Below are positions 49,400 through 59,172 of a stretch of DNA of 64,000 bases, piece by piece (the stretch's first letter is position 1; every line of letters begins with the position of its first letter). Origin of the DNA: Paracoccus fontiphilus (lineage in GTDB: Bacteria; Pseudomonadota; Alphaproteobacteria; Rhodobacterales; Rhodobacteraceae). Where the stretch lies: positions 62,001-126,000 of the forward strand of contig NZ_JAFNAW010000002.1 of the NCBI RefSeq assembly GCF_017356265.1. The letters are read 5' to 3'. Both the position numbers and the translations under genes were made by a program. The notes below the pieces were generated by a model. The model had not been told where the DNA came from, searched no databases, and saw only the letters and a list, made by a program, of their open reading frames with translations.

Positions 49400-50290
49400 T
49401 CAGTCCTTGTCGTCGCCCAGGGCCAGCGCGATCTGGTAGACCTCGCGCCGCGCCAGCTTCAGATCCGCCGCCACCTCTCTTGCGGCATCCTTCATTGTCA
49501 TCCGTCCCATCCTGTCCCGCAGCGCCTGCCTGATCGTGTCCTCGTCGGTCTCGACCGCGCCCGGCCGATCGACCAGCATCACGACCTCGCCCTTCAGCCC
49601 GGCCATGCGCCCGTCCTGCGACAGTTCGGCAGCCGTGCCCCGGATCACCTCCTCGAACTTCTTTGTCAGTTCCCGCGCCACCACCGTCATGCGATTCGCG
49701 TCAATCTCGCACATCTCTGCCAAGGTCTGGTTAACGCGCCGGGGGCTTTCGAACAGGATCAGCGTCGCATCGACGGCCATCCAGTGCCGCAGCCATGTCA
49801 TGCGCGCCCCCTTTGTCGATGGCGGGAACCCCGCGAACAGGAAGCGGTCGCTGGGAAGGCCGGACAGGCTCAGCGCCACCAGGGGGGCCGAGGGGCCGGG
49901 GATCGCATGGACGCGGTGCCCGGCCGCCGCGGTTTCGCGCGCCAGGCGAAAGCCCGGATCGGCGACCAGCGGTGTGCCCGCGTCCGAGGCATAGGCCACG
50001 CTTGCGCCATCGTTCAGGGCGGCCAGCAGGCCAGGGCGGGCACGGTCGCCGTTGTGGTCGTGATAGGGCAGGATGCGGCGGCCGCGCAGAGGAATGCCGT
50101 GGATGTCCAGCAGATGACGCAGCACGCGCGTATCCTCGGCGGCAAGCACGTCGGCCCCGTTCAGCACGTCCAGCGCGCGCAGCGTGATGTCGCGGGCGGT
50201 GCCGATGGGCGTCGCCACGAGGTAAAGTCCGCCGTCGAGCCGCCGCCCCTCGACATGGGCGGCAAGGCGCTGCGGGGGCTGAATGTCCAT
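49400..50290 (-). CDS. rsmI: 16S rRNA (cytidine(1402)-2'-O)-methyltransferase RsmI
   Basis: A 296-residue tetrapyrrole-methylase-fold enzyme. It shows GLYLVATPIGTARDITLRAL, AAEDTRVLRHLL, ASDAGTPLVADPGFRL, GPSAPLVAL and RELTKKFEEV. It methylates the ribose of C1402 in 16S rRNA with RsmH. AAGGAG precedes the ATG at 50290, so the longer TTG-started reading is rejected. It is divergent from the LpoA-like gene. Confidence 0.94.
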   Translation of the reverse strand: MDIQPPQRLAAHVEGRRLDGGLYLVATPIGTARDITLRALDVLNGADVLAAEDTRVLRHLLDIHGIPLRGRRILPYHDHNGDRARPGLLAALNDGASVAYASDAGTPLVADPGFRLARETAAAGHRVHAIPGPSAPLVALSLSGLPSDRFLFAGFPPSTKGARMTWLRHWMAVDATLILFESPRRVNQTLAEMCEIDANRMTVVARELTKKFEEVIRGTAAELSQDGRMAGLKGEVVMLVDRPGAVETDEDTIRQALRDRMGRMTMKDAAREVAADLKLARREVYQIALALGDDKD

Positions 50291-50379
50291 GGCGTTCTCC
50301 TTCCGACTGATTGCCAAGCAGGCCGGTTGGTCCTAGGCTGCCCGCACCTCGCCGATACCTCACAGCAGGGAAGTTTCCT

Positions 50380-51594
50380 ATGGTCGTTTCCGCCACAACC
50401 CGGCCCGCAACCGGATTGCGCCGCGTCGTTTCCCGTGCCGCTGCCATCCTGTCGGCCTTTGTCCTTGCCGCCTGCGAGCCCACGGGCGGGTCGCAAACGG
50501 CACGCGGCCCCGTCACCGGCCCCCTGATCAACCCGGGCGAGCCCGTGCGCGTGGCCCTGCTGGCCCCAGGCGGCAGCGGTTCGGCCGATCTGGAATGGCT
50601 GTCGCGCAGCCTCAAGAACGCCGCGCGGATGGCGGCGGCCGACGCGCAGGGCGCCAATATCGACCTGCGCGTCTATGACACGGGCACCAGCACCGCGCAG
50701 GCCGTGGCACAGGCGAACGCCGCCGTCGATGCGGGCGCGCAGATCATCGTCGGCCCCCTGTTTGCCGAGGGTGCAAATGCCGTGGGCAACGCGATGCGTC
50801 CGCGCAACGTGAACGTCCTTTCCTTCTCGAACAATGCCGAGATCGCGGGCGGCAACGTCTTCATCCTGGGCAACAGCTTTTCCAACGTCGCCAACCGGCT
50901 GGTCGGCTTTGCCGCCCGCCAGGGCAAACGCAACATCTATGTCGTGGCCGAGGATGACGTCGCGGGCCAGCTTGGCGGCCGCGCCATCGAGACCGCCATC
51001 TCTCGCAACGGCGCCCGTCTGGCGGGGCGCAGCAACCACCCCGTCTCGGTGACGGGGATCGACGCCGTGACGCCGCAGATCGTCGCCGCCGCGCAGTCGG
51101 GCCAGGTCGATGCCGTCTTCATGACCGCCAACAACCAGGCCGTGCTGCCCTACCTGACCGAGAAACTGGCCACGGCCGGCGTCCGGTCGCCCGTCACGCA
51201 GATGATGGGCCTGACCCGCTGGGACCAGCCCGCCAACCGCATCGGGATGCCGCAGCTTCAGGAAGGCTGGTTCGCGATCCCGGACCAGGGCCTGAAGGCG
51301 CAGTTCGACGCGCGCTACCGTTCCGCCTATGGCGAGCAGCCGCACGAGTTGGCAAGCCTGGCCTATGACGGGGTCGCGGCCATCGCCTCGCTGGTCCGCA
51401 GCGGCAACCGGAATGCCGTGACCAGCACCGGCCTGACCCAGAACGCGGGCTTTGCCGGCGTGGGCGGGGTGTTCCGGCTGCGCCCGGACGGCACCTCGGA
51501 ACGCGCGCTTGCCGTGGCGACGCTGCGCGGCAACCGGCTGGTGATCCTTGATCCGGCGCCGCGCGGCTTTGGCGGCGGCGGCTTCGGGTTCTGA
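50380..51594 (+). CDS. Penicillin-binding protein activator (LpoA-like lipoprotein)
   Basis: A 404-residue lipoprotein. A lipobox LAACEP lies near residue 32. The C-terminal part is a type I periplasmic-binding fold with VRVALLAPGG, AQIIVGPLFAEG, VLSFSNN and LVGFAARQGKRNIYVVAEDD. In enterics LpoA activates PBP1A; alphaproteobacterial members share the C-terminal half only. The neighbours rsmI and yraN match the enteric order. glnD starts three bases after its stop. Confidence 0.88.
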   Translation: MVVSATTRPATGLRRVVSRAAAILSAFVLAACEPTGGSQTARGPVTGPLINPGEPVRVALLAPGGSGSADLEWLSRSLKNAARMAAADAQGANIDLRVYDTGTSTAQAVAQANAAVDAGAQIIVGPLFAEGANAVGNAMRPRNVNVLSFSNNAEIAGGNVFILGNSFSNVANRLVGFAARQGKRNIYVVAEDDVAGQLGGRAIETAISRNGARLAGRSNHPVSVTGIDAVTPQIVAAAQSGQVDAVFMTANNQAVLPYLTEKLATAGVRSPVTQMMGLTRWDQPANRIGMPQLQEGWFAIPDQGLKAQFDARYRSAYGEQPHELASLAYDGVAAIASLVRSGNRNAVTSTGLTQNAGFAGVGGVFRLRPDGTSERALAVATLRGNRLVILDPAPRGFGGGGFGF

Positions 51595-51596
51595 TC

Positions 51597-54380
51597 TTGG
51601 CCGACCTGTCCGACGTGACGATCCGGCGAAGCGCCCCGGCCCCGTCCGGGGCGCATCCGATCTTCGACCCCGCCATCTTCCTGCCGACCCTTGATGCCGC
51701 CCTGGCCGGGCTGACCGACCGCAAGGCGATCCGCGCGCGCACCGTGGCGCTGCTTCTGGATGCGCGCGCCGCGGCAATGGCCGCGATCGAGGCCGAACTG
51801 GCCAGCCACCCGCGCGCCGCGCGCGAAACGGTCAGGGCGATCGCCAGCCTGACGGACGGCATCGTCATCGCCAGCCACCACGTCGCGACGATCCTTCTGC
51901 ACCCCCAGCAGTCGCCCTCGGACGCCGAACGGCTGGCCGTGCTTGCCGTCGGCGGCTATGGCCGGGCCGAGATGGCCCCCGCCTCGGACGTAGACCTGCT
52001 GTTCCTGACACCCTGGAAGATGACCGCCTGGGCGGAAAGCGTCGTGGAATCGATGCTGTACATCCTGTGGGATCTGAAGCTGAAGATCGGCCATTCGATC
52101 CGCAGCGTGGACGACTGCATCCGGCTTGGCGCGGGCGACATGACGATCCGCACCTCGCTTGTGGAACACCGGCTGGTGACGGGCCACGCGCCCCTGGCGG
52201 AAGAACTGCGCGAGCGCCTGTGGGTCGAGCTGTTCTCGAAGACCGTGCCCGAGTTCATCGAGGCCAAGCTTCAGGAGCGCACCGCCCGCCACCAGCGCCA
52301 GGGCGGTCAGCGCTATGTCCTTGAACCCAACGTGAAAGAGGGCAAGGGCGGGTTGCGCGACCTCCAGACCCTTTACTGGATCGCGAAGTATATCCACCGC
52401 GTGGACCGGGCCGTCGAACTGGTCGATCTGGGCGTCTTCACGCGCGAAGAACACCTGGCCTTCTGGCAGGCCGAGGATTTCCTGTGGGCGGTGCGCTGCC
52501 ACCTGCACCTGATCGCGGGCCGTCCCGTCGACGTCCTGTCCTTCGACATGCAGGTCGAGGTTGCGCGCCGGATGGGCTACAAGGACACCTCGGCCCGGCG
52601 CGGGGTCGAATATTTCATGCAGGACTATTTCCGCCACGCCACCCATGTGGGCGAATTGACCCGCGTCTTCCTGACCGAGCTTGAGGCCCGCCATGTCCGC
52701 AGCGCCCCCTTCCTGGGCCGCCTGTTCCGGCGGCGGCGCAAGCTGCGGGCGGGTTTCCTGGACAATCACGGCCGCCTCAGCATCGTGAACGAAGCCGACT
52801 TCCTGAAGGACCCCCTGAACATCCTGCGCCTGTTCGAGGAAGCGCTGCGCACCGCCATCCTGATCCACCCGGACGCCATGCGGCTTGTCGCGGCGAACCT
52901 GGATCTGTTCGACGACAAGGTCCGGTCCGACCCCGAGGCCACGCGCATCTTCATGGATCTGCTGCTGAAGCACGGCAATCCCGAACGGGGCTTGCGGCGC
53001 ATGAACGAACTGGGCGTCCTTGCCGCCTTCATCCCGGAATTCGAGCCGGTGGTGGCGATGATGCAGTTCAACATGTACCATCACTACACGGTGGACGAAC
53101 ATTCGATCCAATGCGTAGCCGCCCTGGCCGAGATCGAGCGGGGCGAACACCCCGAGGATCTGCCCCTCTCCAGCGAGATCATGGAAAGCGGCATCAACCG
53201 CAGGGTGCTCTATCTTGCGGTGCTGCTGCACGACATCGGCAAGGGCCGGCGCGAGGATCACTCGATCCTGGGCGCGCGTCTGGCTCGGCGGATCGCGGCG
53301 CGCTTCGGCTTTCCACAGGACGACATCGACACGGTGGAATGGCTGGTCCGCAACCACCTGCTGATGTCGGATGTCGCGCAGAAACGCGACATCGCCGACC
53401 CGCGCACCCTGCGCGATTTCGCCAAGGCCGTGAAGACCCGCAAGCGGCTGGACATGCTTCTGGTGCTGACGGTCTGCGACATCCGCGGCGTCGGCCCGGG
53501 CACCTGGAACAACTGGAAGGCCGCCCTGCTGCGCAAGCTGCATACCGAAACGGCGCTGGTGCTGGAGAACGGGCTGGAGGACCTGAACCGCGACCGCCGC
53601 CAAAGCGAGGCCAAGCGCAGCCTGCGCCACCTGCTGACGGCCCGGGGCTGGGAACCCAGGACCCTGCGCGCCGAATTGGGGCGGCATTACGACAGCTACT
53701 GGTCGGGGCTTGCCACGGAAACGCAGGCCACCTTCGCCGAACTGCTGAGCGAGATCGGTCCCGACGAAATCCGCATCGACCTGCGCGCGGACCCCGACCG
53801 CGACGCGACGCGGGCGGCCTTTGTCCTTGCCGACCATCCGGGCATCTTCTCGCGCCTGTGCGGGGCGCTGACCCTGATGGGCGCGAACGTGGTCGATGCG
53901 CGCACCTATACGACACGCGACGGCTTCGCGACCGCCGTGTTCTGGGTGCAGGACCCCGACGGCAGCCCCTTCGCCGAAGACCGGCTGCCCCGGCTGCGCC
54001 AGACGATCCTGCGCACCCTGGGCGGAGAGATTGTCGCGCGCGAAGCCTTCGCCAGCCGCGACAAGCCCAAGAAGCGCACGCGGGAATTCAGGTTCCCTAC
54101 CCATGTCACCTTCGACAACGAAGGCAGCGACATCTATACCATCATCGAGGTGGACACCCGCGACCGGCCCGGCTTGCTTTACGACCTGACGCGGACGCTG
54201 GCCGCGAACCACATCCAGATCGTCAGCGCCGTGATCGCGACATTCGGCGCGCAGGTGGTGGACAGTTTCTACGTCAAGGATATGTTCGGCCTCAAGCTGC
54301 ACAGCGAGGCGAGGCGCGACGCGCTGGAAAAGAAACTGCGTGCGGCCATCGTCGACGGGGCAAAACGGGCAGAGGCTTGA
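51597..54380 (+). CDS. glnD: Bifunctional uridylyltransferase/uridylyl-removing enzyme GlnD
   Basis: A 927-residue GlnD, sensor of glutamine for PII. The nucleotidyltransferase domain has VGGYGRAEMAPASDVDLLFL; the HD hydrolase domain has LLHDIGKGRREDHS and RNHLLMSDVAQKRD; two C-terminal ACT domains start near FVLADHPGIFSRLCGAL and VDTRDRPGLLYDL. It begins at TTG 51597 right after the LpoA-like stop. murJ follows after four bases. The large antisense frame across this gene is a shadow. Confidence 0.95.
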   Translation: MADLSDVTIRRSAPAPSGAHPIFDPAIFLPTLDAALAGLTDRKAIRARTVALLLDARAAAMAAIEAELASHPRAARETVRAIASLTDGIVIASHHVATILLHPQQSPSDAERLAVLAVGGYGRAEMAPASDVDLLFLTPWKMTAWAESVVESMLYILWDLKLKIGHSIRSVDDCIRLGAGDMTIRTSLVEHRLVTGHAPLAEELRERLWVELFSKTVPEFIEAKLQERTARHQRQGGQRYVLEPNVKEGKGGLRDLQTLYWIAKYIHRVDRAVELVDLGVFTREEHLAFWQAEDFLWAVRCHLHLIAGRPVDVLSFDMQVEVARRMGYKDTSARRGVEYFMQDYFRHATHVGELTRVFLTELEARHVRSAPFLGRLFRRRRKLRAGFLDNHGRLSIVNEADFLKDPLNILRLFEEALRTAILIHPDAMRLVAANLDLFDDKVRSDPEATRIFMDLLLKHGNPERGLRRMNELGVLAAFIPEFEPVVAMMQFNMYHHYTVDEHSIQCVAALAEIERGEHPEDLPLSSEIMESGINRRVLYLAVLLHDIGKGRREDHSILGARLARRIAARFGFPQDDIDTVEWLVRNHLLMSDVAQKRDIADPRTLRDFAKAVKTRKRLDMLLVLTVCDIRGVGPGTWNNWKAALLRKLHTETALVLENGLEDLNRDRRQSEAKRSLRHLLTARGWEPRTLRAELGRHYDSYWSGLATETQATFAELLSEIGPDEIRIDLRADPDRDATRAAFVLADHPGIFSRLCGALTLMGANVVDARTYTTRDGFATAVFWVQDPDGSPFAEDRLPRLRQTILRTLGGEIVAREAFASRDKPKKRTREFRFPTHVTFDNEGSDIYTIIEVDTRDRPGLLYDLTRTLAANHIQIVSAVIATFGAQVVDSFYVKDMFGLKLHSEARRDALEKKLRAAIVDGAKRAEA

Positions 54381-54384
54381 GATC

Positions 54385-55908
54385 ATGAAAACCGGGCTGG
54401 TGCGCGGATTCCTCTCGGTGGGGATCTGGACCTTCGTGTCGCGCGTCTCGGGCTTTGTCCGCGACATCCTCATGGCCGCCTGGCTGGGCACCGGCCCCAT
54501 GGCCGAGGCCTTCCTGATCGCGCTGTCCCTGCCCAACATGTTCCGCCGCTTCTTTGCCGAAGGCGCGTTCAACACCGCCTTCGTGCCAATGTTTTCCAAG
54601 AGGCTGGAAAACCGCGATGAGGCACAGCGCTTCGCCTCCGAGGCCTTTTCCGGCCTGTTCATGGCGGTGCTGGTCCTGTCGGCGGTCGCCATGATCTTCA
54701 TGCCGGTGCTTGTCTGGCTGATGGCCGCGGGCTTTGCCGGTGACGAACGGTTCGGGCTGGCGGTCGAATACGGGCGGATCACCTTCCCCTATATCCTGCT
54801 GATCTCGCTAGCCTCGATGATCTCGGGCGTGCTGAACGCCAACGGCCGGTTCACGGCCGCGGCGGCCGCGCCGGTGCTGCTGAACCTGCTGTTCATCGTC
54901 GCCATGTATCTGGGCCGCTGGCGCGGCTGGGATCTGGGCCTGACGCTGGCTTGGGCCACGCCCGTGACGGGCCTGGCGCAACTGGGGCTGGTCTGGCTGG
55001 ACGCGCGCCGCACCGGCTGGACCTTCCTGCCCCGCCGCCCGCGCCTGTCACCCGACATGCGTCGGCTGCTGGCCGTGGCGCTGCCCGCGGCCTTTGCCGG
55101 CGGCGTGGTCCAACTGAACCTGCTGATCGGCCGCCAGGTCGGTTCCCAGTTCGAGGGGGCCATCGGCTGGCTGTCCTATTCCGACCGCCTGTATCAACTG
55201 CCGTTGGGTGTCGTGGGGGCGGCCGTAGCCGTCGTGCTTCTGCCCGAACTGTCCCGCCGCCTGCGCGCGGGCGATCACGCGGGCGGCCAGTCCGCTTATT
55301 CCCGCGCGACCGAGTTCGGGCTGTTCCTGACCCTGCCCGCCGCCTTCGCCATCGCCGTGATCGCGGAACCCATGGTCCGCACGCTGTTCGAACGCGGCCA
55401 GTTCACCGCCGAGGACACCACCCAGACCGCCCGCGCCCTGGTCGTCTATGCCTTCGGCCTGCCCGCCTTCGTGCTGCAGAAGATCCTGCAACCGCTGTAT
55501 TTCGCGCGTGAGGATACGAAGACGCCCTTCCGCTTTGCCCTATGGTCAATGGTCGTGAACGCCCTGGTGGCCTTTGGCCTGATGCCGTTCTTCGGCTTCC
55601 TGGCCGCCGCACTGGGCACGACCGTCGCCGCCTGGATCATGGTTGCGCAACTGTGGTGGGGCACGCGCGCCATGGGGGACGCCGCCCGCGCCGACGACCG
55701 CCTGCGCCGCAAGACACCCTTGATCGTCCTGTCATCCGCGCTGATGGCCGGGGCACTGTGGCTGATGATGGGCTGGCTGGATGGCCTTGGACAGGTGGCC
55801 GGGCTGGCAATCCTGGTTTTCGGCGGGGCCGCGATCTATTTCACGCTCAGCTTCCTGACCCGCGCTTATCGCCTGTCGGAACTCAAGGCGGCGGTACGGC
55901 GCTCGTAG
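54385..55908 (+). CDS. murJ: Lipid II flippase MurJ
   Basis: A 507-residue MOP-superfamily membrane protein with about 14 helices. It starts LVRGFLSVGIWTFVSRVSGFVRDI and contains ALSLPNMFRRFFAEGAFNTAFVP, the conserved MurJ arginine/periplasmic region, and FARGQ-type VRTLFERGQF. It flips lipid II across the inner membrane for peptidoglycan synthesis. It lies four bases downstream of glnD, in an apparent LpoA-glnD-murJ operon. Confidence 0.95.
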   Translation: MKTGLVRGFLSVGIWTFVSRVSGFVRDILMAAWLGTGPMAEAFLIALSLPNMFRRFFAEGAFNTAFVPMFSKRLENRDEAQRFASEAFSGLFMAVLVLSAVAMIFMPVLVWLMAAGFAGDERFGLAVEYGRITFPYILLISLASMISGVLNANGRFTAAAAAPVLLNLLFIVAMYLGRWRGWDLGLTLAWATPVTGLAQLGLVWLDARRTGWTFLPRRPRLSPDMRRLLAVALPAAFAGGVVQLNLLIGRQVGSQFEGAIGWLSYSDRLYQLPLGVVGAAVAVVLLPELSRRLRAGDHAGGQSAYSRATEFGLFLTLPAAFAIAVIAEPMVRTLFERGQFTAEDTTQTARALVVYAFGLPAFVLQKILQPLYFAREDTKTPFRFALWSMVVNALVAFGLMPFFGFLAAALGTTVAAWIMVAQLWWGTRAMGDAARADDRLRRKTPLIVLSSALMAGALWLMMGWLDGLGQVAGLAILVFGGAAIYFTLSFLTRAYRLSELKAAVRRS

Positions 55909-55932
55909 GGTGGGGTTGCTCGCCCACCCTGC

Positions 55933-56634
55933 CTACCGCGCCCGGATCTGGCGCAAGACACGCTGCACCCCGCCATCCACCAGCACGAAGCTGAGCAGGA
56001 AGCCCGTGCCGAAGCCGGCAAGCTCGGCGATCCAGCCATAACCCGCGCCGCCGAAGACCATGGCGAAGACAAGCTGGAAGGCCAGCAGCATTCCGATCAG
56101 CGTGAAGGCCCGCGCCCGGTTGGCATGGACCGCACCCAGCCGAGCCCACAGCAGGAAGGTGAAGGCGCCGACAAGGCCGTAGACCGCCGGATAGCCGCCA
56201 ATCAACGGCCCCTGCCGCCCCGGCAGGAGGGATATTGCCGCCGTATAGACCAGCGCACCGCCGACGGCCGATCCCAGGAACAGCGCCACGACCGCCCAAG
56301 GGCGGAACTCTCGCGCGATCATGTTGCCAAGCGCCAGGGTGAAGACCACCACGAAAAGCGCGTGGGTGAAGGACGAATTGACGAAGCTGTAGGACAGGAT
56401 GCGATAGGCCTGGTCCCAGTCGATCGCGCCCACCTGCCACATGCGCTGCACCATCTCGGGCGCGAAGGCAGTCATCTGCATCGCGTTCAGGCGCAGGCCG
56501 ATGCCCTGCGCGCCGCCGATCAGGCCGGTCTGGCCCAGAAGGAACGCGATCTCTCCGGCAATGGCAGGCAGGGCCAGGACCCAGACCGCGGCAGGCAGCG
56601 GATTGATCGGCGAGAGGGGCATGGCCTGGCGCAT
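55933..56634 (-). CDS. Rhomboid-family membrane protein lacking catalytic residues
   Basis: A 233-residue protein with six or seven membrane helices and a rhomboid-like architecture ([18 protein letters not shown] after helix 2). The motif that normally reads GxSG is GGYPAVYG, with Pro149 in place of the nucleophile. The position of the late His (normally AHxxG) is Glu204 (WIAELAGFG). It should therefore be a pseudoprotease. GAAGGA lies before the ATG at 56634. It converges on murJ and is divergent from trpS. Confidence 0.82.
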   Translation of the reverse strand: MRQAMPLSPINPLPAAVWVLALPAIAGEIAFLLGQTGLIGGAQGIGLRLNAMQMTAFAPEMVQRMWQVGAIDWDQAYRILSYSFVNSSFTHALFVVVFTLALGNMIAREFRPWAVVALFLGSAVGGALVYTAAISLLPGRQGPLIGGYPAVYGLVGAFTFLLWARLGAVHANRARAFTLIGMLLAFQLVFAMVFGGAGYGWIAELAGFGTGFLLSFVLVDGGVQRVLRQIRAR

Positions 56635-56710
56635 CGGTTTTCCTTCGCGGTTGCGGTCGCTCTGGCCAAGGGCTAAGCCAACGGCACGCAAAATCCAAGC
56701 AGGCCCGCAT

Positions 56711-57745
56711 ATGACCGAGACGACGAAAACCCGTTTCAAACCCCGCATCTTCTCGGGCATCCAGCCCTCGGGCGGGCTGACGCTTGGCAACTACCTGGGC
56801 GCGCTGAAGCGTTTCGCGGCCCTGCAGGGGGGCGAGGCCGAGACGATCTACTGCCTTGTGGACCTGCACGCGATCACCGTCTGGCAGGACCCCGAAACGC
56901 TGCGGCGCAACATCCGCGAGGCGGCTGCCGCCTTCATGGCGGCGGGCGTCGATCCCCGGCAGTCGGTCCTGTTCAACCAGAGCCAAGTTTCGGCCCATGC
57001 CGAAATGGCGTGGCTGTTCAACACCGTGGCCCGCGTCGGCTGGATGTACCGGATGACGCAGTTCAAGGACAAGGCCGGCAAGAACACCGAAAACGTCAGC
57101 CTGGGCCTGCTGGCCTATCCGGCGCTGATGGCCGCCGACATCCTGACCTACCAGGCCACCGCCGTCCCCGTGGGCGAGGATCAGAAGCAGCACCTGGAAC
57201 TGACCCGCGACATCGCCGCCAAGTTCAACCACGACTACGGCGTCGAGCAGTTCCCGATCACCGAACCCCTGATCGAGGGCGTGGCGACCCGCGTGATGTC
57301 GCTTCGCGACGGATCGAAGAAGATGTCGAAGTCCGATCCCTCGGATGCCAGCCGGATCAACCTGACCGACAGTGCAGACGCCATCGCGCAGAAGATCCGC
57401 AAGGCCCGCACCGACGCCGATCCGCTTCCCGGCAGCGTGGACGGCCTGAAGGACCGCCCCGAGGCGCGCAACCTGGTCAACATCTATGCCGCCCTGGCCG
57501 ATGCGACGCCCGACCATGTCCTGTCGCAGTTCGAAGGCCAAGGCTTCGGCGCCTTCAAGCCGGCGCTGGCGGAACTGGCCGTCGCCTCGCTGGAGCCGAT
57601 CACCCGGCGCATGAACGACTACATGGCCGACCCGGCAGAGATCGACCGCATCCTGGGTGAAGGCTCGGTGCGCGCGGACGAGATCGCCACCCCGATCCTG
57701 GAACGCACGAAAGAGATCATGGGCCTGCTTCGCACCCGGCCTTGA
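56711..57745 (+). CDS. trpS: Tryptophanyl-tRNA synthetase
   Basis: A 344-residue class I synthetase. The HIGH-type motif is [18 protein letters not shown] and the KMSKS motif is [32 protein letters not shown] is the Trp/ATP pocket. A strong terminator follows. The C-terminal helical domain contains the tRNA anticodon region. Confidence 0.96.
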   Translation: MTETTKTRFKPRIFSGIQPSGGLTLGNYLGALKRFAALQGGEAETIYCLVDLHAITVWQDPETLRRNIREAAAAFMAAGVDPRQSVLFNQSQVSAHAEMAWLFNTVARVGWMYRMTQFKDKAGKNTENVSLGLLAYPALMAADILTYQATAVPVGEDQKQHLELTRDIAAKFNHDYGVEQFPITEPLIEGVATRVMSLRDGSKKMSKSDPSDASRINLTDSADAIAQKIRKARTDADPLPGSVDGLKDRPEARNLVNIYAALADATPDHVLSQFEGQGFGAFKPALAELAVASLEPITRRMNDYMADPAEIDRILGEGSVRADEIATPILERTKEIMGLLRTRP

Positions 57746-57763
57746 TTCGCGGTCCTGCTTCAG

Positions 57764-57797
57764 AAATCCGCCGGGCCAAAGGCTTCGGCGGATTTTT
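57764..57797 (+). terminator. Intrinsic terminator after trpS
   Basis: A 10-bp perfect stem AAATCCGCCG / CGGCGGATTT with a 12-base loop, ending in five T residues (57793-57797), 19 bases beyond the trpS stop. Confidence 0.85.
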
Positions 57798-57934
57798 CAT
57801 GGCCATGATCAAGCAGGGATTCTGTTTGCCTGCCAACGGCTTGACAAACACCCGACGAAAACAGTCAACATATTGATATTGCAGCGTTTATTGTTGCGCC
57901 ATGCTGCAGGCCGCGATATGAAGAAGGTGACAAA
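57798..57934. other. AT-richer region after trpS with promoter-like elements
   Basis: Noncoding. TTGACA occurs at 57841-57846. TCAACATATTGA at 57864-57875 is close to a dyad (two mismatched positions). The expected 17-base spaced -10 is absent, so a promoter is not claimed. A downstream plus-strand transcript would run antisense to the oxidoreductase gene. Confidence 0.35.
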
Positions 57935-58077
57935 GCCAGCCAGCCCCTGCCGCCAGCAAGCTTTCCCGGACCCCAGCAAGCCAGCATCACGCCCGCCAGC
58001 CAGTGGTCCTCTGCCAGCACAGCGCCAGCATCACAGGCCACATGGCCAGCAAGACAGCCCTTCGCCATCTCGCCAGC
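57935..58077. repeat. GCCAGC-rich imperfect repeat tract
   Basis: GCCAGC occurs eight times in 143 bases, with partial copies between. GCCAGCATCAC occurs twice exactly and CCAGCAAG three times. The reverse strand reads GCTGGC repeatedly. No family-like protein is encoded on either strand; the frames present (57918 onward plus; 58068-57865 minus) are biased by the repeat. Confidence 0.6.
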
Positions 58078-58086
58078 CCCGCAGCC

Positions 58087-59073
58087 CTACAGCGATCGCA
58101 TCACCTCCGCTGCGATCTCGAAGCTTCGCAGCCGCGCCTGGTGATCGTGAATCTGCCCGGTCAGGATGACCTCGTCCGGCCCATACTTCGCGATCAGCGC
58201 CTGCACGTCATCCTTCACCTGCCCCGCATCGCCGACGGCGCTGATCGTCAACGCCTGATCCACCATGCGCCGCATCTGCGGCCCGATCTCGGCATCCAGG
58301 TCGCGCACGGGTCGCGGCAGCTTGCCCGGCATTCCGGTCCGCAGGCGCGCAAAGGCCAGTTGCATGGACGTGCGCAGATACTGCGCCTGGGCCGCATCGT
58401 CGGCGGCAAAGACGTTGATCGCGATCATCACCTGCGGGCGGTCGTTCCAGGGACCAGGGCGGAAGCGGTCGCGATAGATAGCGATGGCCCCCTCCATGTC
58501 CGAAGGCGCGAAATGGCTCGCAAAGGCATAGGGCAGGCCCAGATGCGCCGCCAGTTGCGCGCCGAAAAGGCTGCTGCCCAGAATCCAGACCGGCACGTTG
58601 GTCCCCTCGCCCGGCAAGGCGCGAACAGCGGCACCCGGACGTTCGGGGCCAAGGTAGTCGAGCAGTTCGACGACATCCTGCGGAAAGCTGTCCGCCATGG
58701 GATCGCGGCGCAGCGCCCGGATCACGGCGCCATCGCCCCCCGGCGCGCGGCCCAGTCCCAGGTCGATCCGGTCGGGAAAGGCGGTCGCCAGCGTGCCGAA
58801 GGCCTCTGCCACCGTCAGCGGCGCATGGTTGGGCAGCATGATCCCGCCCGCGCCGACCCTGAGCCGCGATGTGACCTGCGCCACCAGGCCGATCAGAACG
58901 GCGGTGGCGGCGCTGGCGATGCCAGGCATGTTGTGATGTTCGGCCAGCCAGAAGCGATGATAGCCCCAGCCGTCGGCCTGACGCGCAAGGTCAAGCGTGT
59001 TTCGGATGGCGTCGCCAGGTTCGAACCCTTCGGGAACAGGCGACAGGTCGAGAAGGGAAAATGGAATGCTCAT
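58087..59073 (-). CDS. Luciferase-like monooxygenase (LLM) flavin-dependent oxidoreductase
   Basis: A 328-residue LLM-class protein. It starts [16 protein letters not shown] and has [44 protein letters not shown]-like [14 protein letters not shown], and [14 protein letters not shown]. It resembles the YhbW-type group, which uses FMN. Substrate unknown. It is monocistronic and convergent with no gene; the GCCAGC tract lies at its 3' side. Confidence 0.9.
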   Translation of the reverse strand: MSIPFSLLDLSPVPEGFEPGDAIRNTLDLARQADGWGYHRFWLAEHHNMPGIASAATAVLIGLVAQVTSRLRVGAGGIMLPNHAPLTVAEAFGTLATAFPDRIDLGLGRAPGGDGAVIRALRRDPMADSFPQDVVELLDYLGPERPGAAVRALPGEGTNVPVWILGSSLFGAQLAAHLGLPYAFASHFAPSDMEGAIAIYRDRFRPGPWNDRPQVMIAINVFAADDAAQAQYLRTSMQLAFARLRTGMPGKLPRPVRDLDAEIGPQMRRMVDQALTISAVGDAGQVKDDVQALIAKYGPDEVILTGQIHDHQARLRSFEIAAEVMRSL

Positions 59074-59172
59074 GCTGCCGAGTTATGCCTCCGGCCTTGA
59101 AATGCAAGCGGCCGGATGCAGAATCTGCAACCGGCCGCGTCTGATCAGCACGGGCGGGATGGCGGCGCGGGA

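Noticed and set aside
51363-54782. A 1139-codon open frame on the minus strand
   Set aside because: It is antisense to glnD and composed of the His/Gln/Arg-rich translation typical of shadow frames; glnD has all family motifs.
57841-57880. A promoter starting at TTGACA
   Set aside because: The best -10 candidates lie 22 or more bases away, beyond normal spacing.
57865-58068. A 67-codon minus-strand frame with Leu-Ala-Gly repeats
   Set aside because: The pattern comes from the GCTGGC repeat; no start with a ribosome site and no family similarity.
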